The notes under the pieces were generated by a model. The model did no database searches and was not told the DNA's origin. It saw only the letters and a program-made list of their open reading frames with translations. A program made the translations under genes and the position numbers. Of a stretch of DNA of 64,000 bases, positions 22,392-34,932 are shown piece by piece. The stretch's first letter is position 1, and each line of letters opens with the position of its first letter. This stretch comes from Blastomyces gilchristii SLH14081 (Eukaryota > Ascomycota > Eurotiomycetes > Onygenales > Ajellomycetaceae): the NCBI RefSeq assembly GCF_000003855.2, contig NW_003101657.1, forward strand, positions 156,083 through 220,082, read 5' to 3'.

Positions 22392-25257
22392 ATATAATCA
22401 GTCTATGATTAAGAACTGTAGATAAATGTTCAATGATATTTATCTAATTAAAATAACTGAGAAAAAAAAGTGACTATGCATCTTCAGACTGAGTGCAATT
22501 AGGCTCAGAATTTTCAGCTATAATAATAAGATCTCAGTAGTCAGCAAAGACTTGACAGAAGTCTTCATTTATATCAAGTTCAGAATTCAGTACATTCTTA
22601 TATTAAAATACACTATATGAGTACACTGATCTGCAGTCTTACTACTTATAATAAGTTCAGTGATCTAGAATTTTGAATTTCAGATCTAGAATCTTTTTCT
22701 TGAAGATTACAAGTTATAGATGAAAGTAATATATAACTATAGTAGAATAGTTATAAATACTATCTCTTACAAACTTCAACCTCTCAAGATCAGTGCTGTG
22801 CTTTTAAATAATATAGTCAGAAAAGTAATATATTAGATTATCTCAGTGATGATTTACAGCTGAGAGAGTAAGAAATAGATACAGAGATTTAATATTTTAA
22901 ACATAGACTTATAGCTGACAATATTTTATATCTTAAAAAGAACAGATTTTATAAAGACTCTCTGTAAACTGTGTAAGTGAATTCAAAATCACAGTAGATT
23001 ATAAAGTATCAGTAGTAAAAGCAGTCTGCAGCTTCTCTAGAGTGAGATTCTTAATAAGAGAATTAGTTTAATTATAGAAAAAGCAGTTCTGATTATTAAT
23101 CTATCTGTGAAATAGAGAATTGAAAAAAATATATTAAAAATAGCTATGACAGATAAAGCAGCTATTATGATATTTAAGAAGAAGCTATATATAATCTATA
23201 AGACTAATTATTCTTTATCTAGAGAGAATGAATTCAGCTTCATCTTGTGAGAAAAATGTTGAAAAGATCTAAGAAAAAAGTAAATGAGTGTTATTAAACT
23301 TACTAAGTAATGTATTACAGACTGAAGACAGAGTGAGATGATTAATCTATTCTTACTATAGTATTTCAAGTTCATGATGAAGTTACTTAACTTCAGATTA
23401 TAAGATTAAAAGATCTGAAATATCAGAGTATTCAGATAAGATATTTAAGTTATTAAGATTTAAATAATTCTTATTTTTAATAATTATTAATTCTTACTTA
23501 TTAAGCTTATGAAAAGAAATCTGATCAGAGATATCTTTATTTTCAGATAACTGATTTTAAGTCTCTTTATTAATCATAATATTCTGATAATCAGAATAGT
23601 TTTTATAGAGATAGATTAGTCATTGAGTAATAGCTTTTTTATAAACTATGAAATCTCAGTAAAACTGATATTGTAAGCAGAGATCTGTATTTGAATTTGA
23701 AAACTTTAATATAATAATATCAAGATTCTTAGAAAGAAGTGAAAGAGTGTTATAAACATAGTCAGTATCTCTAAGAAAGTTAATAATATAATCTTTATAT
23801 TTATACTGATATTCTCTGACTTGACAGATCTTAATAAAGATATATATATATAAAATTAATATCTCTTTAATCTAACTGAGAATAGAGAGATCTGAATCAA
23901 GATTATCAGAATCAAGATTATTCTTCTAAGAGAATAAAAATAGCTTATTAAACAGCTATCTCAAATCAACAGTATAATAATAAGTATAAATATCATCTTA
24001 AAGATTTATTTTAAACTAGTAAATTTAATAACAGCTATAGATCTTTATCTATAAATTTTCAAGTATATAGTGAAATTTCTGTATATACTGTTAATTATCA
24101 GAATTAACAGCTGAATCTGTAAGATAAGTAAAACTCTAAGAGTTTATCAGAGAGTCTGAGATAATTACTGCTTATAATTAATTATATTTCTGAAGAATTA
24201 TAAGAGCTTCTATATTTAATATATTAATTAAGTTTTCAGACTATATAGAGTACTGAGATATTAAGAGACTACTAATTCTTCTATTAAGTTAATTAATGAA
24301 TAGATCTGCAGGGCTCTGAGAAACAGAGTTTTGAAAAGTTAAAAGTAAGAAAAATAATATAAAAGATATCTGTAGTAAAAGTATATCTATAAAAGTGAAA
24401 TAAGATTAACTTAAAAATGAGTTGAATAATAATATAAATAATTAATGAAAGATTAAAGAGAGATCTGCAGAATTAGAAGATAAATTAATTATTAAAGATA
24501 GCAGCTGCAGCTGTTTTCTTAATTAAGTTAAGAATAAAGTTAATAAGAGATATTCTCTATAATATCTGATAATACAGTGAGCTCTTTAAATAATAATTTT
24601 TTTTTTACAGATTACTGTTAATAAAGATATATTAAAACTATAAATCTCATGATAATAAAACTTAATCTTAAATAATATATCTATTTCAATAAACTGTTCA
24701 CAGACTCAAGAGACTGCTGTTAATTATATAAAGTATTAATATATCTGAGATAATAGAGAAAGTTCAGACTTATTTATTATAGAATTTATAACTGTAGAAG
24801 AATCTGATTTCACTATATATATTTATTTACAGTTCTACACAGTGTAAAGAGATAATCAGTAATAGAAAAGATGTAATAAGAGAAGATTATAATATCTGAG
24901 TTCTCTGAGTGCAGTATTGAAGATAGATAGCTGTAGAAGTAGTAAAATACTGTAAAGAAATGAATTAATTAAGAGACTGATTTTATAAGTAGTGAACACA
25001 GACTTTTAATATGTTATTTATTCTTGAGAATCTATGAGAGATAATTGATCAGATGTGTTATCTATTCAAGAATCTGTATAAAGTAGATAGTTAATGAGAT
25101 GTGTGATCTATTATTCAAGAATCTGTACAGAGTAGATGATATGATTGATGAGATGAAAGATGAATGTGTTGTGAATGTGTAGAAGTCATAGTGCAATATC
25201 ACAGGATTGTACTTCACTTAATTCTATATTAATCAGTGGGCTGTATTCGCGCCAAGA
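22392..25257 (-). mobile_element. Helitron remnant, N-terminal half (DUF6570-like and Rep/Helitron_like_N), RIP-inactivated
   Basis: On the minus strand a segment near 23,720-23,825 reads YKDYIINFLRDT..YNTLSLLSKNLDIIIL, and a following one reads YKKAITQ*LIYLYKNYSDYQNIMI. Both resemble the domain (DUF6570) that precedes the Rep domain in fungal Helitrons. Near 23,108-23,205 the frame reads LLLKYHNSCFICHSYF*YIFFNSL, matching the Helitron_like_N FxYFxFN region. The rolling-circle HUH site should fall at 22615-22623, where the codons now read Tyr-Ser-Tyr instead of His-x-His. The C-terminal PIF1-like helicase is missing, cut off by the TIR element side. The 5' end is probably the TCTTGGCGCGAATA motif at 25257. 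Confidence 0.72.
25244..25257 (-). other. Candidate Helitron 5' terminus (TCTTGGCGCGAATA)
   Basis: The sequence lies exactly where AT-rich DNA ends and the normal genome begins, upstream of the Helitron coding remnant. Helitrons start with TC. A near-identical motif, TCTTGGCGTGAAT, occurs at 21449 (+) and 22263 (-) in the palindrome. The flanking base is T rather than the canonical A. Confidence 0.5.
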
Positions 25258-28200
25258 ACCTCCGCAAATTAAAATGTATGAAGCAGCAAAATAGACCTTG
25301 ATAGACTCAAAATATAAGAATAGAAAGTCAAAAAATAAATAATAGATCTGCAATCGGTTAAGTTAGTTACCACCCAGGATGGTACATGTATGTGAGAGCT
25401 CTTCAGTTATAAAAATGGAGCTCAAACCATCCAGGTACACACTGCATGGCCAACCATGCACATGCATAGAGCTTACTCTGTACAGATTTCGGGATTTACT
25501 TAACCTGGACTCGAGCTTGTTGCACGGTGTCATGGTCCTTTTTTAGCCACATTGACATGTATCAACCAGCAGACTGTCCTTTTTCTCTCTCATCTATGCA
25601 ATTGAGATGTAGTACATATTTTATGAATGATAGTTAGATAACCAGGTAGGCCATTGACAGCCCATCAAGAGGCAAGCTTACTGCTCCCTGGGACAATGTT
25701 TTTCATATGAAGCTGATGGGACATGGGAGGATTTGCTGAAGCTACAGACTACATTCATGCATGGTTCATTCATCTTTGGATGAGGGTAAGGTAATCAATG
25801 TCTCGGATTTGATTTATGATGCGCACTGCCTACGAAGCGTCAAGAAAAAGGTTTTCCTGTAGTACAATGTCAAGCATTATTAACTCTGGCAGTGCTCCGT
25901 ACTCCGTATCCCCATTTGAATTATGAATGAGCATCAGGGCTCAGAATGTTTGTCCACCGCTCACAGCCTCTGTTGTTTCGTTTGAATCCTGCAATACTCG
26001 GAGGTGGGTGTCATGAGCACATGGCTCTTGGGACAGCACAGCATTGACATGAGGAGGATAATAAAGCGAAAAAGAAAGGAAAATTGTCTCCCGGACGGAC
26101 ATTCCATGGGTGAACCGTTATATCTCTCGTTACATGCATACAAACTCCCTTGCATAACATGATATCTCCACACCTTCGCTTTTAACAAAATATATCATCC
26201 ACAGTTTTATTTTTAGAATTTCTCTTTTAGTTCCCAATAATAATAATAACAGTAGAGTAGAGTAGTCAACCCCTTGTCCTGCAGACTGCAGTGCAGTGCA
26301 GTGCATCAAATTCGTCATTTTTCTCTTGCATTAAAACTTGGGAAAATCCTCGTCGCAATGATGCCATCGATTGGCGATCCCCTCCACTTCCCGCTTTTCA
26401 CTTTTCTGATGACCCTTTTTACGCTGTAACTAAAAACTTGACTCAGGAGGTCTTTTAACTAAAAGGTTGTCCCGTTCTCATTAAAGCCAGCCCCGCCCGA
26501 GGGATTGCTCGGTTGTTTCAACCCTGGACGGACTTACTATATATGACTGCGTCGTCGTTTCGGCTCTTATAAAAAATCTTTTCACGGCTGAACGCACGCT
26601 TGTTTTTGAACTTCTCTTCTGAGAGGGTTGTTTCTAAGTAGTAAACTACGTGCAATATGTGAGTGAAAAACTAACTCTGTGATGTCTCCCTTGTCCATCT
26701 TAGCCCGAGGCCGGCCATCATATCCGGATGTATGTAAATAATATTAAATGTTCGACCCTTCTACTTCCCCCACTCCCCACCCGAGCGAGGACGAGGGGGA
26801 TTGAATCATAATAACGGGTCGAAAATCCACAAGGCTAGCAAATAATTATGCTAGCCATAAATGGCGGGTGCCTGCTACGTATATTCTCCACAGAGGATTT
26901 GCCATTATTTCCCTGCAGGGATCCGAACAGGAGACACGCAACCATGTAAGGTCAAGGATGGCGAGTGTAGGCTGGGCTGAGGATGCATGCATGGGAAATA
27001 ATACTATGCGTATTGGGAGCTTCGCTGAATGACTTGGATCATGGTGTTGTTATAAAGGGCTTTTAGCTAGCCAGGGTCGTTGAGCTCGTGGGGATTTCTG
27101 GATCGTAGTTCTCTCTATCTAGACGACGATGAGGTCAACTTCTCCTTTTTCTCAACAATGTATGTGAACATACATGAGTTGCATTTTCTCAGGTTTCTTA
27201 CTTATCTGGATATATGTACGGGACACGTACATGTACAGTACTTTTTACCAAGGGGGATGTCGAGAACGACTTTGGTGCCTTCTCCCTACTCGATACCACT
27301 CTCGTGATATATAGAGAGGCTGGTTGGAAACAGTGCTTTGCCAGACAAGCTCCTCTTTTCTTAATTATTCGGAATACCGTAACCCCACAATAATAATGCC
27401 ATGCATGGTATGTTTATGCAGCAATCCTTCGGGTTCTTCACGTCACGGTTCGCCAACTCGTGGCTCCGGCGGTTAACCTCGATGTCAAACGGGTTCAGAA
27501 CCAGTGAGTCGGGTCGCTCGCTAACAGACAGTGGGTCTGAACGAGCCATTTATTATCAAATTATAACTCCTCCAAATCTCTAGGAGATGGCTCAAAGACG
27601 CTAGATAATGAATGCTCTCTCAACACAACAACCTCGGTGGCCATCGCAATGGGATGTGCTGCACCTATGCGTGCAAGGTGCACGACATAATACGCACTGC
27701 GGAGTCACCCTCTTCCAGAGCTGGCCACGCTTTGTTGGAAGCAACATACGAGACCCCGTTTGGCTTCGACGATGCGTCACCGGGTGGCTGCGGCTGCAGG
27801 TTCGTCGTTCCTTGTGTGATTTTGTCTCCCTTATTGCTCCAAGAGACAGCCCTACCACCAAAAAGGGGGTTGGTTTTCGGTGTTAGTTGCTGCATATTTT
27901 CTGCCTGTCACTGAGCCGATTGGTAGGCCGAGCATTCAGCCATTCCAACCCCGTTAACGTAACAGACGGGCGGACCTTCATCTATTGTAGCGTGAATATT
28001 CATTCATACCCTAGCACCGCAAGTCGAGCTTTGGTTGTTGTTTTGGTACCATTGAGGTGCTTCGTTGCCTGCATCACTCAAAAACCTCCCGCGTGGGCTG
28101 GCTTCTAGCAATCTTCTGGGTTAATCTGCGTCTAGTTACACATCAAGGAATCAAGGCTCGCCCCCTCAGATGCCAAAAGAAATTACTGGAGGCTTATGTC

Positions 28201-29310
28201 ACGTCGGTTCGAGCTCCCCGGACTGTGATCACCAAAACGATTTGTTTGGTCGATGGGCAAGAACTACAAATGATGTTGTATTTATGACTATAGACAACTC
28301 TCGCACTGAAGAATCTGCACAACCTACTTCATGTCAGCAACACTTTCCATGGGACGAATACATGGCCCACTAGAATCAAACCTCTCATAGCTGGGGGCCA
28401 TGATGCGAAGTGCATAATATGAAGTTTGATATGCCTAGAGGTGTAGAGAGTATAGTATCAGAAAATGGGGGAGAGTGTCGTGATGTCGATGATGTATACT
28501 ATCCGTATATCCAAAGCATTGCGCAAAAAAAGGTCCCTAGTTATCCGATACCTGGCTTAATTTGTGTCAATAAATAAATTCCAAGATCAGGCAATGAAAT
28601 GCACCGTACCGTCGTCCCCTAACGCCTCTGGAAAATATTTGGGGGAGATCATAATGGACATCAAAAAGTCATTTTGAGTAACTAGACGAGTAGGCATGTA
28701 TTCTTTTTCTTCCTCTCTTTGCATAAACATCCCGCTGCCCAACCACCCAATCTTCCCATCGACCTTGGAATCGAATTGAAGCAAACAGGATTCTTCTGTA
28801 GCCTTTCCGGATAGCGAGGAGATAAAAAATAAAATAAAAAGAAAACACCCCACAGTAACTAACCATATTCCCTCTCCCGTCTTCTGTTTCCCTCCCTGAC
28901 GCCTCGCTATTTTCGCAAAGTCACTTGTATGTATCCATCGTCCGCCTTAGAACCCTAATCACGGCAAGAGAGTAACGTAACATTTTGAGAGCTTTGTAGA
29001 TTTTGCCGGCATTAGAAGCAAGGAAGTTTTGAGATAATCTAGGATTAAAAAACAGGCAAACCATAAGAGTACAATACGAACACACAGATTTTAACGAGAG
29101 AGACAAAGAGGAGCAGGGAAACAGCAAAAAACAATACGGAACAATCTCTGACCGTTATACGACACACGCCAAATTGTATAAGAAAACAAGACCGGTTTTA
29201 AAGTTAAGACGGCCGTGGTTGGGCCCAAGACTTCTTACACCTCTACACGCCATCCTACTATGGTGGTGAAATAGAGGTCTTCCTCGGTCCACGGTGAAAG
29301 ATGACATGCT
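25258..29310. other. Non-coding stretch between transposon block and sub2
   Basis: About 4 kb of normal composition. Small open frames at 27,080-28,370 overlap one another on both strands and lack any family resemblance, introns or start context that I could support. A TAA microsatellite lies near 26,238. No tRNA, snRNA or 5S gene was recognised. Confidence 0.6.
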
Positions 29311-31477
29311 TTATGCCATGTACGCACTGGAGTCGACACCTCCCTCGGGGTATTCACTGCCAGGATTGTTAGTGTGCTGACGCTACATCAAGGTTTCCTC
29401 AAAGGGGAACTGTTTTACTTACGGAAGTGCAACTTCGAATCGTTTCTCAATGTCCTTGAGAACCTCTTGGTCCTGCTCACTGCTAACGAAAGAGATGGCA
29501 AGGCCCTTGGTACCGAAACGACCGGCACGGCCGACGCGGTGAAGATACGAATCCGCATCCGCAGGCAAGTCATAGTTGATGGCCAGGTTGATTCGTTCAA
29601 TATCGATACCACGGCCGAAAACGTCTGTTGCTACACAGATACGCTTGTTGAATTCCTTGAACTCCTTGTATCGTTTGATGCTTAATTGAAGGGTGAAAAG
29701 TCAGCGACCAAAATTCGAGAGACGGTTAGGGAAAATAGAACCTACCGCTCTTCCTGGGAAACTCCGGAGTGGACTGCGATGCTAGGGAAGTTGCATTCAC
29801 GGAGGAGCTTGTCCAGCTCGCTAGCACGCTGGGTGCTCTTAACGAAGATGATGACCTGGTTAAATTCTAGGCTGTCCAATAGCTCGTTCAATTTCCGGTT
29901 TTTCTCCGACTCGCTGAGCTTAATATAGTATTGTAGAAGGCCGTGAAGGGTCAGCTTCGTGTCGTCATCAACATACACCTCGAGAGGATTGCGCATGAAC
30001 TTCTTGCAGATCGGCCGGACTTCCTGGGACAGGGTGGCACTAAACATCATGACTTGTTTATCGGCGGGAGTCGCACGGAAAATCTCTTGGACGTCGCGTC
30101 GCATATCTAAAGTAACAAGTCAGTATCGCTGACCTAAATGGTTAAGATGTGTCCCGAATCTCAAATACTAACCGATCTGATCCAACATCTTATCACATTC
30201 GTCGAGAACAAAGGCCTTGATGTTTCGGAGAGACAGTTTCTTGTCGCGAACAAGGGCGTTCAACCGACCAGGGGTACCAACAACGATGTTGGGATATGTG
30301 TCCTTCGATGAGAGCAGTTCAATGTCTTTCTGCATTGGGGTTCCACCATAGAAAACAGCAGTCTTCACATCTGGAAGATATTTGCTGAATCGGGCATATT
30401 CGTTTTTGATCTGATACGCTAGCTCCCTGGTGTGGCACATAACAAGTATCGAGCATTCGCCAGGAACTGGTTCCAGTTGGTGGAGAGTTGTCAGGACAAA
30501 GACAGCGGTTTTTCCAAGACCAGATTTGGCCTGGCAGAGGACATCGACATTCAGAATGGCAGTCGGGATGCAAACTTGCTGGACTGTAAAGAGGAGCGAC
30601 GGAAAAAAGTTAGACTGATTCGACCCATTTAAAGCTTTGATGGCAAGTCCGCATTGCGAAAACGTCCGTCCATCCCATAATTCTGACAAGAAGACGCAAA
30701 CATGAAGAAGGCTGGCCCGGGAAATAAAAATGACAACCAAGAGGGTTGTAAGGGAAATCCGTAGCAGAAGATAAGAGAACGAGGATGATTGAAGATGACA
30801 GATACAGGCATTTGCAGGTCGGCACGAGGATAGCCATTCCTCTTTCGAAGGTATATAAGGTTAAGGAGTCTCTGGCATCTTAAATCGCGGGTTCTGGCGC
30901 ATTTCCTTTTACCGAAAACGACCAAGATTGACAGACAGTTATGCCACGCGGCAGAATATTGCCAGCCGTTGTTTGAAATAGTCCCTTTGACGACGCGCAA
31001 TCCCGAGTGCGCTGACTGCCGTTAAAACCCCTTTGATTATACCATAGCTAATTTGCGAAGAGACATCCTCGTGCCGCCTGCAGGCCCCGCAAAACACGCG
31101 TGTGGATTCCGGCGTACATCAAAAAAACCCCGAGGAGATGGACGGACGTTGCAAGATGGAGCAAGTGGAGGGAGGCTTGGGAGAAATGATATATATTTTT
31201 TTTTGGTTCAATAAAACTAACCCTCCGATGGATGTTCGAAACCGCAATCGGTGATCGCACGCAAAAGTTCTCCCTTCAGGAGGAAATCGCGGAAACCAGT
31301 CGAGTGAATACCAACATAGCTTCCTTTCTTATCCGCTCGCGCGCCAGCCACTGTCAGGTCACCTTCTTTTTTAGGAGCGGCACCGTTGGCGCCAGCGGCA
31401 GCGGTAGTAGTAGCGGTAGCATCAGTTGCCTGAAGCTCCTCATCGGAGTAGTCGATGAGATCTTCTTCGTGAGACAT
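29311..31477 (-). CDS. ATP-dependent RNA helicase Sub2/UAP56 (DECD-box), 5 exons
   Basis: Sub2 is the TREX-associated helicase acting in spliceosome assembly and mRNA export in the nucleus. Exons by splice-site reading, 5' to 3': 31477-31222, 30583-30173, 30106-29746, 29680-29423, 29356-29311; 443 aa, the usual family length. All junctions keep frame with GT/AG borders. Seen: acidic N-terminus [16 protein letters not shown]-motif region [27 protein letters not shown] at about 63-88; Walker A AKSGLGKT at 104-111; GG doublet; TPGR near 189-192; DECD at 213-216; SAT at 245-247; and HRVGRAGR in exon 4. Exon 5 ends [13 protein letters not shown]. The first intron, 638 bp, is about ten times longer than the other three. 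The gene is divergent from the RNase P gene and is intact. Confidence 0.96.
30584..31221 (-). other. Long first intron of sub2 (638 bp)
   Basis: Donor GTTAGT directly follows the GAG codon of HPSE; acceptor TTTACAG precedes TCCAGCAAG. The other introns in the gene are about 66 bp. No box C/D or H/ACA snoRNA could be recognised in it by eye. Confidence 0.85.
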
Positions 31478-32013
31478 GTTGGAAGGAGGCGAAAAAGCTG
31501 GACACGAAAAGTTTGATGGACTTGGACGTGGGCGGACGGCTGAACAGTCAAAGGCGCAGGATCCGGTGATAAAACCCCAACCTTGATGTTACAGGAGGGG
31601 GATCAGGATGGCGAAATACTTGCAACGGTGGTATACAAAGAACGATGAAGGACAAAGAGATGGAAGAGAGTCGCGTGAAGAGAGAGAGATGAAAGTTGTT
31701 GAGACACGGACGGGGTGAAGTTGTTGGTTTGTCACAGAGCCAAGCCAGAGCCTCAGTAACGCTAGCCGGTTTAAGCATGGCGTCTGCACGTGATAGGAAA
31801 AATCTAATTTAACTTTTTCCGATCCGGTGAGGTTCACGTGAAGTAGAAATTAGAGTTAATTACAAACAAGAAACAATGCAAACCAGACTACTTTAGGACT
31901 AGTGTAATTTGACTGGAAGTCATAACTCGGCTCTTCAAGCAGCCAACCCCAAAAGCGAAGCAAACCTTCGGCCCCCGATGCTCAAAACATATCCAGGAAC
32001 CAAGGATACTAAT
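31478..32013. promoter_or_regulatory. Divergent promoter region, sub2 / RNase P subunit
   Basis: 536 bp separate the two start codons, which face away from each other, so both promoters must lie here. CACGTG sequences at 31787-31792 and 31834-31839 are candidate bHLH E-box sites. No TATA box is convincing. Confidence 0.5.
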
Positions 32014-32661
32014 ATGGCAAAAGCCAAGACTCAAAGGGGCGGGGGAGCAGGTCAGAATCATATTCGAGTTCGGGTTGCGTTCTTATACAGAGCGTCGACG
32101 TATTTACAGTCCGCCTCTGTATCAAATCTTTCCGCCAAATGCATCACCAATCGGACCATCCAAGGTTCAAACCATGGATCTCCTACCCAGGAACAGGCAC
32201 AAGGTAGTGAAACTGTTCCCAACGACAAAACCTCAACTACAGATGCCACCGGGGAGTCGAAACAGCCACACCCACAGCCCACACAACATGTTCCAGTCTC
32301 AAAGCTCTCTCGCCAGCTGGCTTCCCAGCTGCGCGGGGTATCACTCAAGTCGCAGCTGCGACTGTCCCGCGACATCAAACGATCAATCTGCAAATGCTGT
32401 GACTCGCTACTGATCCCCAACTCGACCTGTGTGGAAACGGTGGAGAATGCCAGCCGTGGCGGGTCGGAGAAAAAGCCGTGGGCTGACGTCCGCGTGGTTC
32501 GCTGTAATAGTTGTGGCTATACAAAGCGATACCCGCAGACAGAGAAGAGAAGCTTGAAGCTTGCGGAGCGCAAGCGGTTGAAAGAGGTGGGGGATGATGG
32601 CCGGACCGTGACGTCGCAACCGACCACGGCACAGTTACCCGCTGTTCATGTTGCCCGTTGA
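32014..32661 (+). CDS. RNase P/MRP Rpr2/Snm1-family subunit
   Basis: Intron-less 215-aa protein. The start is placed at MAKAKTQRGG because the N-terminal segment NHIRVRVAFLYRASTYLQ is the conserved opening of the Rpr2/Rpp21/Snm1 family. An upstream in-frame ATG at 31909 would add 35 unconserved residues. Zinc ligands are seen as C126-x2-C129 (CKCC) and C164-x2-C167 (CNSCGYTKRYP). Residues 41-90 are a low-complexity linker, longer than in yeast Rpr2. The family binds the catalytic RNA of RNase P (or MRP) in the nucleus and helps mature the 5' ends of tRNA. It is the convergent partner of the Cnl1-like gene downstream. Rpr2 versus Snm1 cannot be decided from the sequence. Confidence 0.85.
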   Translation: MAKAKTQRGGGAGQNHIRVRVAFLYRASTYLQSASVSNLSAKCITNRTIQGSNHGSPTQEQAQGSETVPNDKTSTTDATGESKQPHPQPTQHVPVSKLSRQLASQLRGVSLKSQLRLSRDIKRSICKCCDSLLIPNSTCVETVENASRGGSEKKPWADVRVVRCNSCGYTKRYPQTEKRSLKLAERKRLKEVGDDGRTVTSQPTTAQLPAVHVAR

Positions 32662-34932
32662 AGTTTCATTGGAGGCCTTGGATAACTTTGAAAAGAACAC
32701 TCCGTCGAAGGACGGGAATGAGACGGCATACTAGACGGGCAAAAATCCCGTGCCAATACGACTACGCCTCGGCGGCTGAACTCATAACAGTCATGCATCC
32801 GCGGCCAGCTAAGGATGCTCGGAGAATATTTGATCCAATTAGATCCTTCAAACTTAATATCTAGATTCTGGAAACGGTTACATCATGCTGGATGCTGCAG
32901 TGAGCCACGCACGGGGGAGGGATTCGCGGGTCACCGCCAAAACTTACGAACAACCTCTCGGTATGAGGCTACACGATCCACGTCCCACTCCGAAATACGG
33001 AAGTAGGTAGTCAGGACAGCGCATCGCGGAAACAAGCTTGATGGGAAAGATCCATTGATGCTCCCTGACAGGCAGTTTGGTGTTTACATATGTACGATGC
33101 AAAACGCAACGTATTATAGGAGAAAAAATGGGATGTCAGAGAGGGAGAGAGGGAGAGAGAGCGAAAATAGCTAGTTATCTAGTAGCGATTAAACAAATAA
33201 CCATAGCGCTCCATGATGTTGTCTCCCAGGTCATATTCGCTTTGCGCCGTGTTGCCTGGACATGGCCCTCAAGCACACATGTAAGACCGAGGGGAGATTC
33301 TCTAAGTTTCCCTTGACCGTTCCTATGCATAATAGTACAGTATATGTACATGTATATAGATTCTTAGGTCTAGAAGGGTGGAATTCATATTGGCTATTTC
33401 TAGTAATTCACCAATGTGAGCAATAACTGGCCATGCAGTGAGCTAGTCTATCCGATAGGTTCGAAAACAGAAGATAAAAACCAAAAAAAAAGAAAAGAAA
33501 AGAAAAGAAAAGAAAAGAAAAAGGGGCGGTATAGGGGCAGCTAGCTATATACGTAATCACTAGAAAAAATATCGAGCTTATAAGAATACCTACGCACATA
33601 ATAAGAAGGCTAAGAGGACATGACAAACGGTGTGGGGTGGCGAGGAACTACAACAAAAAAAGAAAGGGTCTTGACATACGTGTGATCAATCGACAAAGAA
33701 AAAAGGGCCGAAGGGCAAATAAAATCAATAATATTCGCGTCGGATATTGAAACAAAATCTTGAAACAAAACTGGCTGTTATGGAAATCCTAAGACTTGGA
33801 TAAAAACGAAGAACCTGGTACCGCTTGAAAGGCTGGACGTAAGGAGGGAACAAAAGAAGAAAAAAAGAAAGAAAGAGGAAGAGAAATAATACATACGGAT
33901 ATTTACCAATATATAATATTATATAATAGGAGGTAGGGTAGGGGATGCAGGAGCGTAGTGTAGGTAGTAAGCAAAATACGCTTAAAGAAGGCCATAAAAA
34001 ATACCAACATCCGCTGACGAAGCGGGGTTAAGCAGGATAGAGAGAACAGGGCAAATGGCGCAGGAAGCTAGGGGAAGGGGGAAGGCATGAAATGGTATCA
34101 GATTCAGGTTCAGTCTCATCTTTTTTGTTTCTTCCACCCCCCCCAGCCAACCAGGCTTCCGTTTCTCCAATATTTACCTAGGCAGGTAGGGATCCAATAA
34201 GTAAAAACCAATCAAAGTGAAAAAAAAGAACGAAAATCAAAAGTTTCGGCCGTGAGGCATGTAACCATTCTTAGAAGATTTTGTATCCAAGACAGAAAGT
34301 AGATAGAAAGTTGCAAAACAGAAAAATAGAAGGTGTACAGGGTTAATTAAGTTCCACCTCTTCCCGATCCAGCAAACATTGCGGAAGTGGAATTTGCGGA
34401 TCTTACGGGAATATAATAAGGGGTTATAATTCTTTCCACACTGGCTCGGAGCGGGTGGCGTACTCTACATCAATGCGGGTGGCTTTTGATTTCCGTACCC
34501 ATGTCTGCGCGTTGTAAGCAACGTGGAGGAAAGATGATTGTCCGCGAGGACTAAATATCGGCGAAATTTGAATATCCGATATCCTGATTCTTTTTGTTTA
34601 CGCTGAGCACGTGGGATATGTGTCATTTATTTTGTTTTCGAGGCTGCGGTAGCAACATTAACGGGTTGTGTCAGAGAGCAGGACCACCCAGCAGTCGAGG
34701 TGACGAATTGGGCCGGGATCGCGGTTTTCGTAACAGAGGAATATCGCTGCATATGTAAAAACGGAAAGGGGAAAATTGGAAAAGCGTTCTCTCGTGGCAT
34801 CGTAAACGTGGGCTCATTCCGTCTCGCTGAGCTTTTCATTACGGGATTTAATTTCACATTTCCCCTCACTACCACGTGAAAAGGAATATAAACAGGTAGA
34901 TGAGAGAATAAACAAGGAGGAGGAATGTCATA
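32662..34932. other. Convergent intergenic region
   Basis: About 2.3 kb between the 3' ends of the RNase P subunit and Cnl1-like genes. It contains an AAAAG repeat (33,489-33,521), GA-rich tracts and an AT-rich stretch near 33,905-33,930. No coding region is supported; it probably holds both 3' UTRs. Confidence 0.6.

Larger units (their letters stand above)
1..25257. other. AT-rich, RIP-degraded transposon block
   Basis: The whole stretch is strongly AT-rich, full of TA dinucleotides and stop codons in every frame, and is assembled from recognisable but broken transposons. Tryptophan positions typically read TGA, catalytic Asp codons have become Asn, and Cys codons have become Tyr, all G-to-A or C-to-T changes. 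This is the known signature of repeat-induced point mutation in filamentous ascomycetes. The change to normal composition happens within tens of bases near 25,257. No host gene is visible inside it. Confidence 0.9.

Noticed and set aside
28206..28217. GGTTCGAGCTCC, resembling a tRNA B box
   Set aside because: No matching A box, acceptor stem or cloverleaf could be found around it.
27601..28373. Cluster of overlapping open frames on both strands, up to 100 codons
   Set aside because: No family resemblance, no plausible intron chain, and equal quality on both strands.
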